From Rhodanobacteraceae bacterium ZG21-1 (lineage in GTDB: Bacteria > Pseudomonadota > Gammaproteobacteria > Xanthomonadales > Rhodanobacteraceae): 64,000 bases of DNA. The notes beneath the pieces are model-generated. The model did no database searches. It was not told the origin of the DNA and saw only the letters and a program-made list of their open reading frames with translations. The stretch covers positions 930,001 through 994,000 of the forward strand of contig JAJEJU010000024.1 in NCBI GenBank assembly GCA_021390615.1, written 5' to 3'. Numbering within the stretch: the stretch's first letter is position 1; every line of letters begins with the position of its first letter. Made by a program: the position numbers and the translations under genes. Of the stretch, positions 16,516 through 27,800 are shown piece by piece.

Positions 16516-17349
16516 TCACCCGTCAGTCGAACGCGTGGTTTTCTCCCACCGATCGATCTCCGCCGTCAAGTCAGAAATTTGCTGACGCACCAGGCCGAGC
16601 GCGTCGCTGCCGAGCAGCAGGTGCGCCGGCGGCGAGTCGCTGTCGATCACCTGCAGCATGGCCCGCGCCGCCTTGACGGGATCGCCCAGCTGCTTGCCGC
16701 TCTTTTGTTGGCGGCCTTCCCGGATCGGCGCGAACAGTTCGTCGTAGTCGGCAATCGAGCGGGGCGTCCTCACCATCGAGCGTCCGGCCCAGTCGGTGCG
16801 GAACGAACCGGGCGCGACCGCGGTCACCGCGATGCCGAGCGGCTTCACTTCCTTGCCCAGCGCTTCGGAGATGCCTTCCAGCGCGAACTTGCTGCCGCAA
16901 TAGTAGGCAATGCCGGGCAGGGTGATATGGCCGCCCATCGAGGTGATGTTGAGGATGTGCCCGCGGCGGCGTCGGCGCATATGCGGCAGCACGGCCTTGA
17001 TCGTCGCCACCGCGCCGAACACGTTGACGTCGAACTGCCGCCGCATCTCGGCCAGCGGCGATTCCTCCAGCACGCCTTCGTGGCCATAGCCGGCGTTGTT
17101 GACCAGCACGTCCACTGGACCCACGTTCGCTTCGATCTCCGCCACCACGCCGTCGATCGCCTCGAAGTCGGTGACGTCGAGCAGGCGCCCCACGGCCTCG
17201 CCGGCGGCCAGCGCCTCGAACTCGCGCCGGGCCTGTTCGTTGCGCACGGTGCCCACCACGCGATGGCCGGCGGCGAGCGCCTCCTGGGCCAGCGCGCGGC
17301 CGAACCCGCTGCTCACCCCGGTAATAAGCAAAGTTTTGCTGGCTGACAT
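16516..17349 (-). CDS. Short-chain dehydrogenase/reductase
   Basis: 277 residues from the ATG at 17349. The classical SDR features are the NAD(P)-binding TGVSSGFGRAL near the N-terminus, VLVNNAGYGHEGV, the catalytic Ser in NITSMGG, and YYCGSKFALEG (Tyr-x-x-x-Lys). The arginine after TGV...TVRNEQ suggests NADP preference. The substrate is unknown. It is divergently paired with an AraC regulator whose ATG is 111 bp away; such SDR/AraC pairs are common and the regulator usually controls the SDR. Confidence 0.9.
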   Translation of the reverse strand: MSASKTLLITGVSSGFGRALAQEALAAGHRVVGTVRNEQARREFEALAAGEAVGRLLDVTDFEAIDGVVAEIEANVGPVDVLVNNAGYGHEGVLEESPLAEMRRQFDVNVFGAVATIKAVLPHMRRRRRGHILNITSMGGHITLPGIAYYCGSKFALEGISEALGKEVKPLGIAVTAVAPGSFRTDWAGRSMVRTPRSIADYDELFAPIREGRQQKSGKQLGDPVKAARAMLQVIDSDSPPAHLLLGSDALGLVRQQISDLTAEIDRWEKTTRSTDG

Positions 17350-17460
17350 CGTGACGACTCCTGAAGCATGGCTGAGAAGTGCACAATAGGCTTCCATGGA
17401 GAGGTTTTTGAGGCCGAATCTTCTGTTCTTCTTGCCTATTCCTATGAGCAATCATCTTTC

Positions 17461-18414
17461 ATGAAGAAAGCCAAGCAAGCCCCGGAAGACGACAGCCGGC
17501 GCCTGGTCGCGCTTGCGCGAGGGCTGGCGCCCGAAGAGGGCTACAACCTCACCGCCTTGCCCGGTGTGCGCATGCTGCGCTCCGATCGAAAGCTGGCGCG
17601 TACGCCGGTGTTGTACGACCCCGGCATCGTGATCGTATGCCAGGGGCGCAAGCGCGGCTATTTCGGCGAGCAGGTGTATCTCTACGACGAGCGGCACTAC
17701 CTGGCGGTCGCCGTGCCCGTTCCGTTCACCATGGAATCCGACGGCACGCCTGCGCGTCCGCTGCTGGCCATCTATATGCACCTCGATGTCCGCATGGCCG
17801 CCGAACTGATGCTCGAACTCGACCGCCATCATCTGCCACCGGATCGCGAGGCGCCGCGCAGCATGATGTCCAGCCCGATGGACCCGGCGCTGCGCAGCTC
17901 CGTGCTGCGCCTGCTGGAGGCGATGAGCCAGCCGCTGGAGGCGTCGATTCTCGGGCCGGGTCTGCTGCGCGAGGTCTATTTCCGCGTGCTCGCCGGGCCG
18001 CAGGGCAAGGCCATGCGCCTGGCGCTAGCCATGCAGGGGCCGTTCGGCCGGATCGGCAAGGCGTTGCGCCATATCCACGCGAGCTACGCCCAGCCGCTCG
18101 GCCTCGCGCAGCTGGCGCACGAAGCCGGCATGAGCGTGCCCAGCTTCCATCAGCATTTCAGAACGGTCACGCAGACCTCGCCGATGCAATACCTCAAGTC
18201 CACGCGGCTGCACCAGGCGCGCCTGCTGATGGTGCGCGAAGGCATCACCGCGGAGGCGGCCAGCTACGCCGTGGGCTATGCGAGCGCGTCGCAATTCACG
18301 CGGGAGTTCAAGCGGCTCTTCGGCCTGCCGCCGGTGGCCGAAGTGAAGCGCATGCGGAAAGACTTCGCGATACCTCCCGCGCAGGCGGCATCGGACTACG
18401 TTTCGTCGCATTGA
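17461..18414 (+). CDS. AraC-family transcriptional regulator
   Basis: 317 residues from the ATG at 17461. The N-terminal half resembles the AraC_N cupin-like domain (VLYDPGIVIVCQGRKRGYFG, DERHYLAVAVPVPF). The C-terminal about 100 residues form two helix-turn-helix motifs (LAQLAHEAGMSVPSFHQHF and AASYAVGYASASQFTREFKRLFG). An in-frame GTG/ATG further upstream is possible, but this start fits the family. It likely regulates the divergent SDR gene through the shared 111-bp intergenic region; the ligand is unknown. Confidence 0.9.
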   Translation: MKKAKQAPEDDSRRLVALARGLAPEEGYNLTALPGVRMLRSDRKLARTPVLYDPGIVIVCQGRKRGYFGEQVYLYDERHYLAVAVPVPFTMESDGTPARPLLAIYMHLDVRMAAELMLELDRHHLPPDREAPRSMMSSPMDPALRSSVLRLLEAMSQPLEASILGPGLLREVYFRVLAGPQGKAMRLALAMQGPFGRIGKALRHIHASYAQPLGLAQLAHEAGMSVPSFHQHFRTVTQTSPMQYLKSTRLHQARLLMVREGITAEAASYAVGYASASQFTREFKRLFGLPPVAEVKRMRKDFAIPPAQAASDYVSSH

Positions 18415-18820
18415 GTGGCTGCCTCAGCGACGTCGGGGTGATGCATGGTGTCGGTAGTCATCCGACGCCGGCCGGTCGCCGCTGGTTTCGCGCGGAAATG
18501 GCTGAGTGGCACCGTCACCATGCAGTAAAGCGTTCGAGCTTGGCGGAAACGCTTCGGCTTGGGTGAAACACTGCGGAATCGTACCGGCATCCACACAGCC
18601 GGTACGGCTCGTGATTGGCGCCCGCGGGTCGGCCATATGCTGGCTCGACCCGTTTCCTGGGCGCAGGGCTGCGCTTGCTTCGCCTTATTCGGTCATCGGC
18701 ATCACGACTTCACGATATGCCAGCCTTTGCCGCTGGCCGCCGATTTCCGATGTCGAAGCCGATGAGGCTCTGCATCTCCATGCTTGCGACTAGCGCGCTC
18801 ACGATCTGCGCCGCCCTCGC
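18415..18820. other. Intergenic region, nothing recognised
   Basis: About 400 bp between the convergent AraC and NRPS genes. Only short frames without protein character; no clear terminator hairpin with a T run was found. Confidence 0.45.
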
Positions 18821-21800
18821 TCAAGCCGGTTGCGCGCATAGCTGCCGATAACGCCAGGTCACATATTTCCTCAGCAGTTCGGCCGTCATCAACGGGGCAG
18901 GCATGCCTTCGCCGTCCAGCTCGGCCACGGCATTGCTCAGTTCGATCCGCGTCGGCGCCGCGTCGTCGTCGTGGGACTCGGCCAGCTCGACCGGCATCAC
19001 CGTCGCCAGGCGGTGGGTTGCTTCGTGCTCGCTGCACAGCTGTCGCCATTGACGGTAGTCGATGGACTCGACCGCGAGGTCCTCGATTGCCGCGATCTGC
19101 CGGGCCAGCTCGCCCAATGCGAACGACTGAGGGGCCGACAGGTTGAGGCTGCGCCCGCGCATGCCTTTGCGCAGCGACAGCTCGACGATGCACTCGCTCA
19201 TATAGTCCACCGGCAGCGAGTTGATGTGGGTGTCGACCACCGGTACCCGCTCGAGCCGCAGGCAGGCATCGATGAACAGGCTCCAGGTATCGCTGGCGTT
19301 GCTGGCACCGTCCTGGCTGGCGCAGCCGATATGCGTCGGCCGGTAGATGGTGTAGGGAATGCCGCGTTCGCCGCCGAGGCGCAGCAGGCGTTCGGCCACC
19401 CATTTGCTTTGCGCGTAGCCGGAGGCGAGGCCGGGCCAGTACTCGGCCAGCTGCGCCTCGGTAGCGATGTCAGGGCCGGCCGAGGCCGGCAGAGGAAGGG
19501 TGCTCAGGGTGGACACGTAGTGCACGTGCTTGGGCGCGCCGCGGGCGGCCAGACGCAGGATCTCTTCGGTGCCGCGCACGTTGGCGGCCTTCAGGCTCGC
19601 ATAGGTGTGCAGCGAATTGACCCAGGCGCCGTTGTGGTAGATCACCTCGATCAGCTCGCCGAGCTGCTCGAAGCGTTCCGGTTCCAGGCCGAACAGGGGC
19701 AAGGCCAGGTCGCCGGCGACCACCGCGACGCGCGTGCGGTCGTAGCCGGCCAGGCCGAGCTGGCGCATGTTCGCGTCTAGCCTGCTGCGGCCCTCGGCCG
19801 CATCGTTGCAGCGGATCAGGCAGTGCACGGTGGCCTGCGTGCGTCGCAACAGGGAGGCCAGCAGGAAGGCGCCGAGAAAGCCCGAGGCGCCGGTCAGCAG
19901 GATGTGCTGCGGCGGATATTCCTGCGTCGCCGGTGCGCCGGCGCGGATGGCCTCGTCGAGCAGCACTTCCGCGGCGAGATCGAGCGCGGTGGCTGGCGTG
20001 TTCGCCGCGTCGGCGGTGACGAGGGCGGCCATGTCCTTCAGCACGGGATGGCTGAACAGTTCGCGCACCGGGATCGTCTTGCCGAAACTCTCGTGCATGC
20101 GCGCCACCAGCTGGGTGACCAGCAGCGAATGGCCGCCCAGCTCGAAGAAGTGATCGTGGCGGCCGATCCGCTCGACGCCGAGCAGGGCCTGCCACATGGC
20201 GGCGAGCGCACTCTCAGCCTCGTCCTGCGGCGGCGCATAGTCGCGGTGGGCATAAGCCTGGTCGTCCGGTGCGGGCAGGGCCTTGCGATCCAGCTTGCCG
20301 TGGGCGGTGAGCGGCAGCGACGGCAGCAGCACGAAGGCGCTGGGCAGCATGTAGTCGGGCAGGCGCGCGGCAAGGTGCTCGCGCAGCGCGGCGGCCAGCT
20401 CCTGTTTCGCGCGATCGACTACCACATAGGCGACCAGGCGCGGTGCGCCCGGATGATCCTCGCGTGCGAGCACGGCGTTTTCGCGCACCGACGGATGCGC
20501 AGCGAGGTTCGCTTCGATCTCGCCCAGCTCGATGCGGAAGCCGCGCAGCTTGACCTGCTGGTCGTTGCGCCCGAGGAAGACCAGGTTGCCGTCCGCCAGC
20601 TGGCGCATCAAGTCGCCGCTGCGGTACATGCGCGCGCCGGGGCGGCCGTCGAAGGGATCGTGCAGGAAGCGTTCGGCGCTCAGCTCGGGTCGGTCGAGAT
20701 AGCCGCGGGCCACGCCGCCGCCGCCGATGTACAGCTCGCCGACGCTGCCGCGCGGCACCGGCTGGCCATGCTCGTCGAGCAGGTACAGGCGCGTGTTGGC
20801 CAGCGGTCGGCCGACCGGCACGGCGGTCAGCTCGCCGGCACCGTCCGGGCAGACCCAGACGCTGGCGCACACGGTGATCTCGGTGGGGCCGTAGGCATTG
20901 GCCAGCCGGGCGTGGCGCTGCCAGCTGTGCAGCAGGCCGGGGCTGGAAGCCTCGCCGGCGAGGATCAGGGTGGGCCGGTGTGTCCACGCTGGCGCGTCGG
21001 CATGGCCTTGCAGAAAGGCCGGCGGCAGGGTGGCGTGGGTGATGCGGTGGCGCCCGATGAAGGCGAGGAAGGCCGCGGGATGCTGCCGCTCGGTGGTGGA
21101 AGGCAGATACAGCGCGCCGCCCACGGCCAGCGCCATCGCGCTTTCGAACACGCTGGCGTCGAAGCCGATCGAGGCGAACTGGCTGACCCGGCTGTCGGCG
21201 TCGACGGCTAGCCGTTCGCTCAGCGAGAGGCCGAGGTTGATTACGCCGTGATGCTCGACCATCACGCCCTTCGGCATGCCGGTCGAACCGGACGTGTAGA
21301 TGATGTAGGCCAAATGGCTCGCGTCGAGGCCGGCGACCTGGGGATCCTCGGCCGGGCAAGCGACCCAGCTGCGCTCGTCGGCGAGATCGAGCAAGTCCAC
21401 CGCCGCGAGCGCAGCGGCGCCGAGCGCAGCGCGTCCTGCCTCATCGCACAGCAGCAGACGCGGCGCCGCGTCGCGCAGGATGTGCTCGAGCCGGGCCGAG
21501 GCGTAGGCCGGGTCCAGCGGCACATAGGCACCGCCGGTCTTGAGGATGCCGAGCAGGCCGACGAACAGCGCGAGGCCCTTGTCGGCGCACAGCGCGACGC
21601 GGTCGCCCGGGCGCACGCCCAGCCCGATCAGGTGATGCGCCAGCCGGTTGGCCCGAGCGTTCCAGTCGGCATAGGAAAGCTGTTCCGGTCCGCACACCAG
21701 CGCGGTCGCCTGCGGCGATTCGCGCGCCCAGCGTTCCACCCATTGATGCATGCACAGCTGTTGCGGATACGGCGTGTCCGTGCGGTTCCACTGTTCCAGC

Positions 21801-24800
21801 AGCAGCTGCCGCTCGTCAGCGGACAGCATCGGCAGCTGGCCGGGCGCACGTGCATCGCCGGCGGCGATCGCTTCCAGCAGGGTGCGCAGATAGCCGGCGT
21901 GACGATCGATCGTGGCAGGGTCGAACAAGGCGCTGGCGTAGTTGAAACCGCCCTGGATGTGGCCGTCCGCTTCGCCCAGGATCAGCTCCAGATCGAACTT
22001 GACCCAATCGAATCCGCCCTGGACCGGCTCGGTCGCGATGCCGGGAAGTTCGAGCCGGCCCTCGTCGTGGCTTTGCCAGGCGAACAGCACCTGCACCAGC
22101 GGCGTGCGGTCGATGCGCCGCGGCACCTGCGCGAGCTCCACCACCTGCTCGAACGGCAGCTCCTGATGCGCCTGCGCTTCCAGCGCCACCTGACGCACCT
22201 GGGTCAACAGCGAGGGCAGGTCGTCCGCTGCGGCCAGGTCGATGCGCAGGGCTAGCGTGTTGACGAAGAAGCCGATCAGCGGCTCGAGTTCCTGCCGGCC
22301 GCGGCCTGCAGTCGGCGTGCCGATCAGCACCTCCTGCTGGCCGGCCAGGCGAGACAGCACGGTGGCCCAGGCGGCGAGCAGCAGCATGAACAAGGTGACG
22401 CCGTGGCGCTGAGCCAATTGCCTGAGCTCGTGGCTCAGCTCCGGCTCCAGCACGAACGGCAGGAAGGCGCCCTCGAACGATTGCCGTGCGGGGCGCGGGC
22501 GATCGACAGGCAGTTCCAGCAGGGTCGGCGCCCCGGCCAGGCGCTGGCGCCAGTACGCCGCCTGCTCGGCCAGGCGATCGCTGCCCAGGCGCCGATGTTC
22601 CCAGGCGGCGTAATCGGCGTATTGGATCGGCAGCGGTGCCAGCGTGTCGCCGTGCGCCTCGCGCGCAGCGGCGTAGCAGGCGCCGAGCTCGCGGGCGAGG
22701 ATGCCCAGCGACCAGCCGTCGGCGACGATATGGTGCAGGGTCAGCTGCAGCACATGGTCGTGCTCGCCGAGGCGCGCCAGGCTGGCGCGGATCAGCGGGC
22801 CGGCAGCCAGGTCGAATGGCCGATTGCGTTCGGCAGCGAGCCACTGCGTCAGCGCCGCTTCGACATCGGGCGAACGGCTCAGCTCCTGTTCGTGCAGAGC
22901 CAGGGCGGAGTCGGCCGGCAGCAGCCTGGCGTAGGGCTGGCCGTGTTCGGCGGCGAACACCGTACGCAGGCTTTCGTGGCGCGCGTATACGCGCTGCAGC
23001 GCTGCGCGCAGGGCATCGATATCCAGCGCGCCGTCGAGGCGCACGGCATAGGGAATATGGTAGGTGGCGCTGTCGCCATCCAGCTGGGCCAGGAACCACA
23101 GGCGCTGCTGGGCATGCGAGAGCGGCTGCCGCTCGCCGCGCGGCGTCGCCGGGATAAGCTCATGAGAATCGTTGCCGGCTTCGCCCGGCGCATCGGCCAG
23201 CAGCTCGGCGAGATCATGCAGCACCGGTCGCGCGAACAGCGTGGCCAGCGGTACGGCGACGCCGAAGGCGCGGGCGATGCGGCTGAGCAGGCGCACGGCG
23301 ATCAGCGAATGCCCGCCGAGCTCGAAGAAGTGATCGTGGCGGCCGACCTGGTCCACGCCGAGCAGCTCCTGCCACAGCCGCGCCAGTTCGATTTCCGCTT
23401 CACCCTGCGGCGGCTCGTAGCGCGAACGGGCGAAGGCCTGTTCGTCCGGCGCCGGCAGGGCGTGGCGATCCAGCTTGCCGTGCGCGGTCAGCGGAATCGC
23501 CTCCAGCGTGACGAAGGCCGCCGGCACCATATAGGCCGGCAGCAGACTGGCGAGGTGCGCGTGCAGCGTCGCGGGCAAGCCGTCGGCGCGTCCCTGCGGC
23601 ACCACGTAGGCGACCAGCTGCAGATCGCCGAGCGCATCGTTGCGTGCCAGCACCGCGCATTCGCGCACGCCGGCATGCTCGGCCAGGCGCGCCTCGATCT
23701 CGCCGAGCTCGATGCGGAAGCCGCGCACCTTCACCTGGTGGTCGTTGCGGCCGAGGTATACCAGCCGGCCGTCGGGCAGCTGGCGTACCAGATCGCCGGT
23801 GCGATACATGCGCGCGTCGGGGCGGGCGTCGAAGGGATCGTCGAGGAAGCGCTCGGCGGTGAGCTCGGCGCGGCCGAGATAGCCGCGCGCGATGCCGAGG
23901 CCGCCGATGTGCAGTTCGCCGGCTGCGCCCAGCGGCACCGGCTGGCCGTGGCGGTCGAGCAGGTAGGCACGCGCGTTGGCGATCGGACGGCCGATCGGCA
24001 CGTGGCTGGTCGCTGCGGCGATGGCGCCGGGCGCCAGCGTCTGCGCGGTGACCACATGGGTTTCGGTGGGGCCGTAGTGGTTGTGCAGGCCGCAGGCCGG
24101 CAGTCGCGCGAACAGGCGCTGGATCTGCGGGGTCAAGCGCAGCTGCTCGCCGGCGACGATGATCTCGCGCAGCTCGGGCAGCAGGCCGGCCGCCGGCTGC
24201 GGCAGCTCGTCCGCGGCCTCGGCCAGCGTCTGCAGCGCGATATACGGAAGAAAGATCCGCTGCACACGCTGCCGGTCGATCAGTTCGATCAGTCGATCGA
24301 ACTGCAGCCGCGTCTGGGCATCGACCAGCACCAGCGCGGCGCCGGTGCACAGGCTGCTGAAGATTTCCTGGAAGGCCACGTCGAAGCCCAGCGCGGCGAA
24401 CTGCAGGGTGCGCGGCGCGGGCAGGCCGCTGTGCACGGCCTCGTTGCGCTGCCAGTGGACGAGATTGATCAGGGGGCGGTGCGGCATCGCCACGCCCTTC
24501 GGCGTGCCGGTGGAGCCGGAGGTGTAGATCACGTAGGCGAGTCGCTCGGCGCCGGCATCGGGCAGCGGTGCCGGATCGTCGGTGGGCAGCCCGTCGCAGC
24601 GTTCGGCCAGTCCGTCGAGCTCGAGCACGCGGTGCACGGCCAGCGCGCGTGCGCCCAATGCGTGGCGCCCGACCGCATCGCCGAGCACCAGCTCGGCGTC
24701 GGCTTCGGCCAGCACCTGCAGCAGGCGCTCGCTCGGATAGGAAGGGTCCAGCGGCACGTAGCAGGCGCCGGCCTTGAGGATGGCCAGCAGGCCGGCGACC

Positions 24801-27800
24801 ATGTCGAAGCCGCGCTCGGCGCACAGCGCGACGCGCTGGTCGACGCGCCCTTCCGCGCCGATGCCGAGCGCGCGCAGATGATGCGCCCACTGGTTGGCCT
24901 GTGCGTTCAGGCGCGCATAGCTGAGCCGCTGCTCGCCGTGGATCAGGGCGATCGCCTGCGGCGACTGCGCGGCCTGCCGCTCGAACAGCCGGTGGATGCC
25001 GACGTCCTGCGGATAATCCGCGCCGGTGTCGTTCCAGCGCGCCAGCAGCGCCTGTTCGGCGGGGCCGGCCAGTGGCGCCTGCGAGAGTGGCAGCGCCGGC
25101 TGGGCGACCATCGCCTCGAGCACGCTGGACAGGTAGCCGACATGCCGCTCGATGGTGGCCTGGTCGAACAGCGCGGCGGCGTAGCCGAGGCCGCCGACCA
25201 CGACGTCGTCGTGTTCGTACAGATGCAGCTCCAGGTCGTAGCGGATCGCCTCCAGCGACATCGGGGCCTGCTCGATCTCCAGGCCCGGCAGCTCGAAGCG
25301 GCTCTTGTCGTTGCTCTGCCAGGCGAACAACACCTGGAACAGCGGCGAGTGATCCAGCCGGCGCGCCGGGCGGGCAATCTCCACCACCTGTTCGAACGGC
25401 AGATCCTGGTGCTCCTGCGCGGCCAGGGTGGTGCGGCGCACGCGCGCCAGCAGCTCGACGGTGTCGGGCTCGCCGGAGAGGTCGATGCGCAAGGCCAGCG
25501 TGCTGACGAAGAAGCCGATCAGCGGCTCGATTTCGGCTTGGCCGCGGTTGGCCGACAGCGTGCCGATCATGACGTCGTCCTGCCCGGACAGCCGGGCCAG
25601 CACGCTCGCCCAGGCGGCGGTGAGCAGCATGTACAGGCTCACGCCGTGCTGCGTGCCGAGCTGCCGCAGGCGACGGGTCAGCGCGGCATCCAGCTTCACT
25701 GGAAGCATCGCGCCCGCGAACGACTGACGCGGCGGCCGTGGCCGGTCGGTGGGCAGGTTCAACAGATCGGGCGCGCCGCGCAGGGCGCGCTGCCAATACT
25801 CGGCCTGGCCGCGCAAGCGTTCGCTGGAGAGCACCGCACGCTGCCAGCCGGCATAGTCGGGATACTGCACCGGCAGCGGCGGCAGCTGCACCGGCCGCTG
25901 TTGCGACAGCGCCGGGTAGAGTGCGCTGATCTCGCGCGCCAGCAGGTTGACTGACCAGCCGTCCGAGACGATGTGGTGCATGCCCAGCAGCAGCACGTGC
26001 TGCCGTTCCGAGAGGCGCAGCAGCGCCGCGCGGATCAGCGGGCCGCGCTCGAGATCGAACGGCGCCTGCGCATGCTCGCGGCTGTGGCGCGCCAGCAAGG
26101 CCTCCGCATCGTGCGCATCGCGCAGGTCATGTTCGACGAAGAGGCATCGCGTATCGGCCGGTAGCAGGATCGCGACCGGCTCGCCGTCGCGCGAGCGGAA
26201 CACCGTGCGCAAAGCCTCGTGGCGCGCGAGCAACTGATCGAGGCTGCGACGCAGCGCATCGACGTCCAGTACGCCCTGCATGCGCAGCACCAGCGAGACG
26301 TGGTAGGTCGCGTTGGCGTTGTCCAGCTGGGCCATGAACCACAGGCGCTGCTGCGCGTAGGACAGCGGGAGATACTCGCCGCGCGCCAGCGGCAGGATCG
26401 GCGGCAGGCCTGGCTGGCCGCCGTCCTTGCGGCCGGACTCGATCGCCGCGGCCAGTCCGGCGAGGGTCGGATGGTTGAACAGGCTGGCCAGCGGCAGCGT
26501 GCTGCCGAAGGCCTGTGCCACCTGGCCGAGCAGGCGGATGGCGATCAGCGAATGGCCGCCCAATTCGAAGAAGTGATCGTGCCGACCAACGCGTTCGACG
26601 CCGAGCAGTTCGCACCACAGCGCGGCCAGGGCGATCTCGGTCTCGCCGGTCGGCGGCTCGTAGGCGCGATGGGCGAAGGCCTGCTCGCCGGGCGCGGGCA
26701 GGGCCTGGCGGTCGAGCTTGCCGTTGGGCGTCAGCGGAAACGCCTCGAGGCGCACGAAGGCCGCAGGCACCATGTAGTTCGGCAGCTCGGCGGCCAGGTG
26801 ACTGCGCCAGGCGCCGACTAGGGCGTCGTCGGGGCCGGCGTCGGCCGCTGCCGTCACGTAGGCGACCAGGCGCTTGTCCTGGGCTTCGCCCAGGGCCAGC
26901 ACGACGGCCTCGCGTACGCTAGTGTGATGCGCCAGTCGGCTCTCGATCTCGCCCAGCTCGATGCGGTAGCCACGGATCTTCACCTGATTGTCGTTGCGGC
27001 CGAGGAATTCGATCTCGCCGTTCGGCAGATGGCGGCCCAGATCGCCGGTGCGATACATGCGCGCATCGGAGGCGGGCGAGAACGGATCGGCCAGGAATCG
27101 CTCGGCGCTGAGTTCGGGACGATGCAGATAGCCCCGCGCCACGCCCGTGCCGCCGATATACAGCTCGCCTACCGCGCCTAGCGGCACCGGCTGGCGCCGC
27201 GTGTCGAGCAGGTAGACCCGCGTGTTCGGGAGCGGACGGCCGATCGAGGAGACTCGCAGCTCCTGTTCCACCGGCAGCAGGGTGGCGTTGACCGTGGTTT
27301 CGGTGGGGCCGTAGGCATTGAACAGCCGTGGGCGATGGCCGCGGCGGCCCAGCCAGCGCGCCACCGCAGGCAGGCTCATGGCGTCGCCGCCGACGCTGAC
27401 CAGGCGCAGGCAGGCTGGAAGTTCCAGTTCGGGCTGGGCCAGGGCCAGCTGGGCCCAGAACGCGCTGGGAAGATTGAGCGAGCTCAGCCGCTGCTCCGTG
27501 CAGAAAGCGGCGAAGGCCTCGGGAGAGCCCAGGCATTCGTCGGTGCGCAGCACCAGGGTGGCGCCGCTGAGCAGGGCCGGGAAGATTTCTTCCACCGACA
27601 TGTCGAAGGCGATCGAGGCGAACTGCAGCAGGCGGTCTTGCGCCTGCAGGCCGTAGGCGCGCTGCAGCGCGACCACCTGATGATGGACCTGGCGATGCTC
27701 AACCATCACGCCCTTGGGCCGACCGGTCGAGCCGGAGGTGTAGATCACGTAGGCGAGATGATGCGAGGCCAGTTCGCGCACCTCGGGATCGTGCGCGGGT

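Noticed and set aside
18415-18820. A gene between the AraC regulator and the NRPS stop
   Set aside because: Short frames with irregular codon use; no motif, start signal or domain.
22403-25954. A 1183-residue open frame on the plus strand inside the NRPS gene, and several other long antisense frames across 18971-29602
   Set aside because: They are antisense to a complete NRPS with every core motif in place; long antisense frames are a by-product of high GC and third-position bias. Their translations are His/Gly/Arg-rich with no domain.
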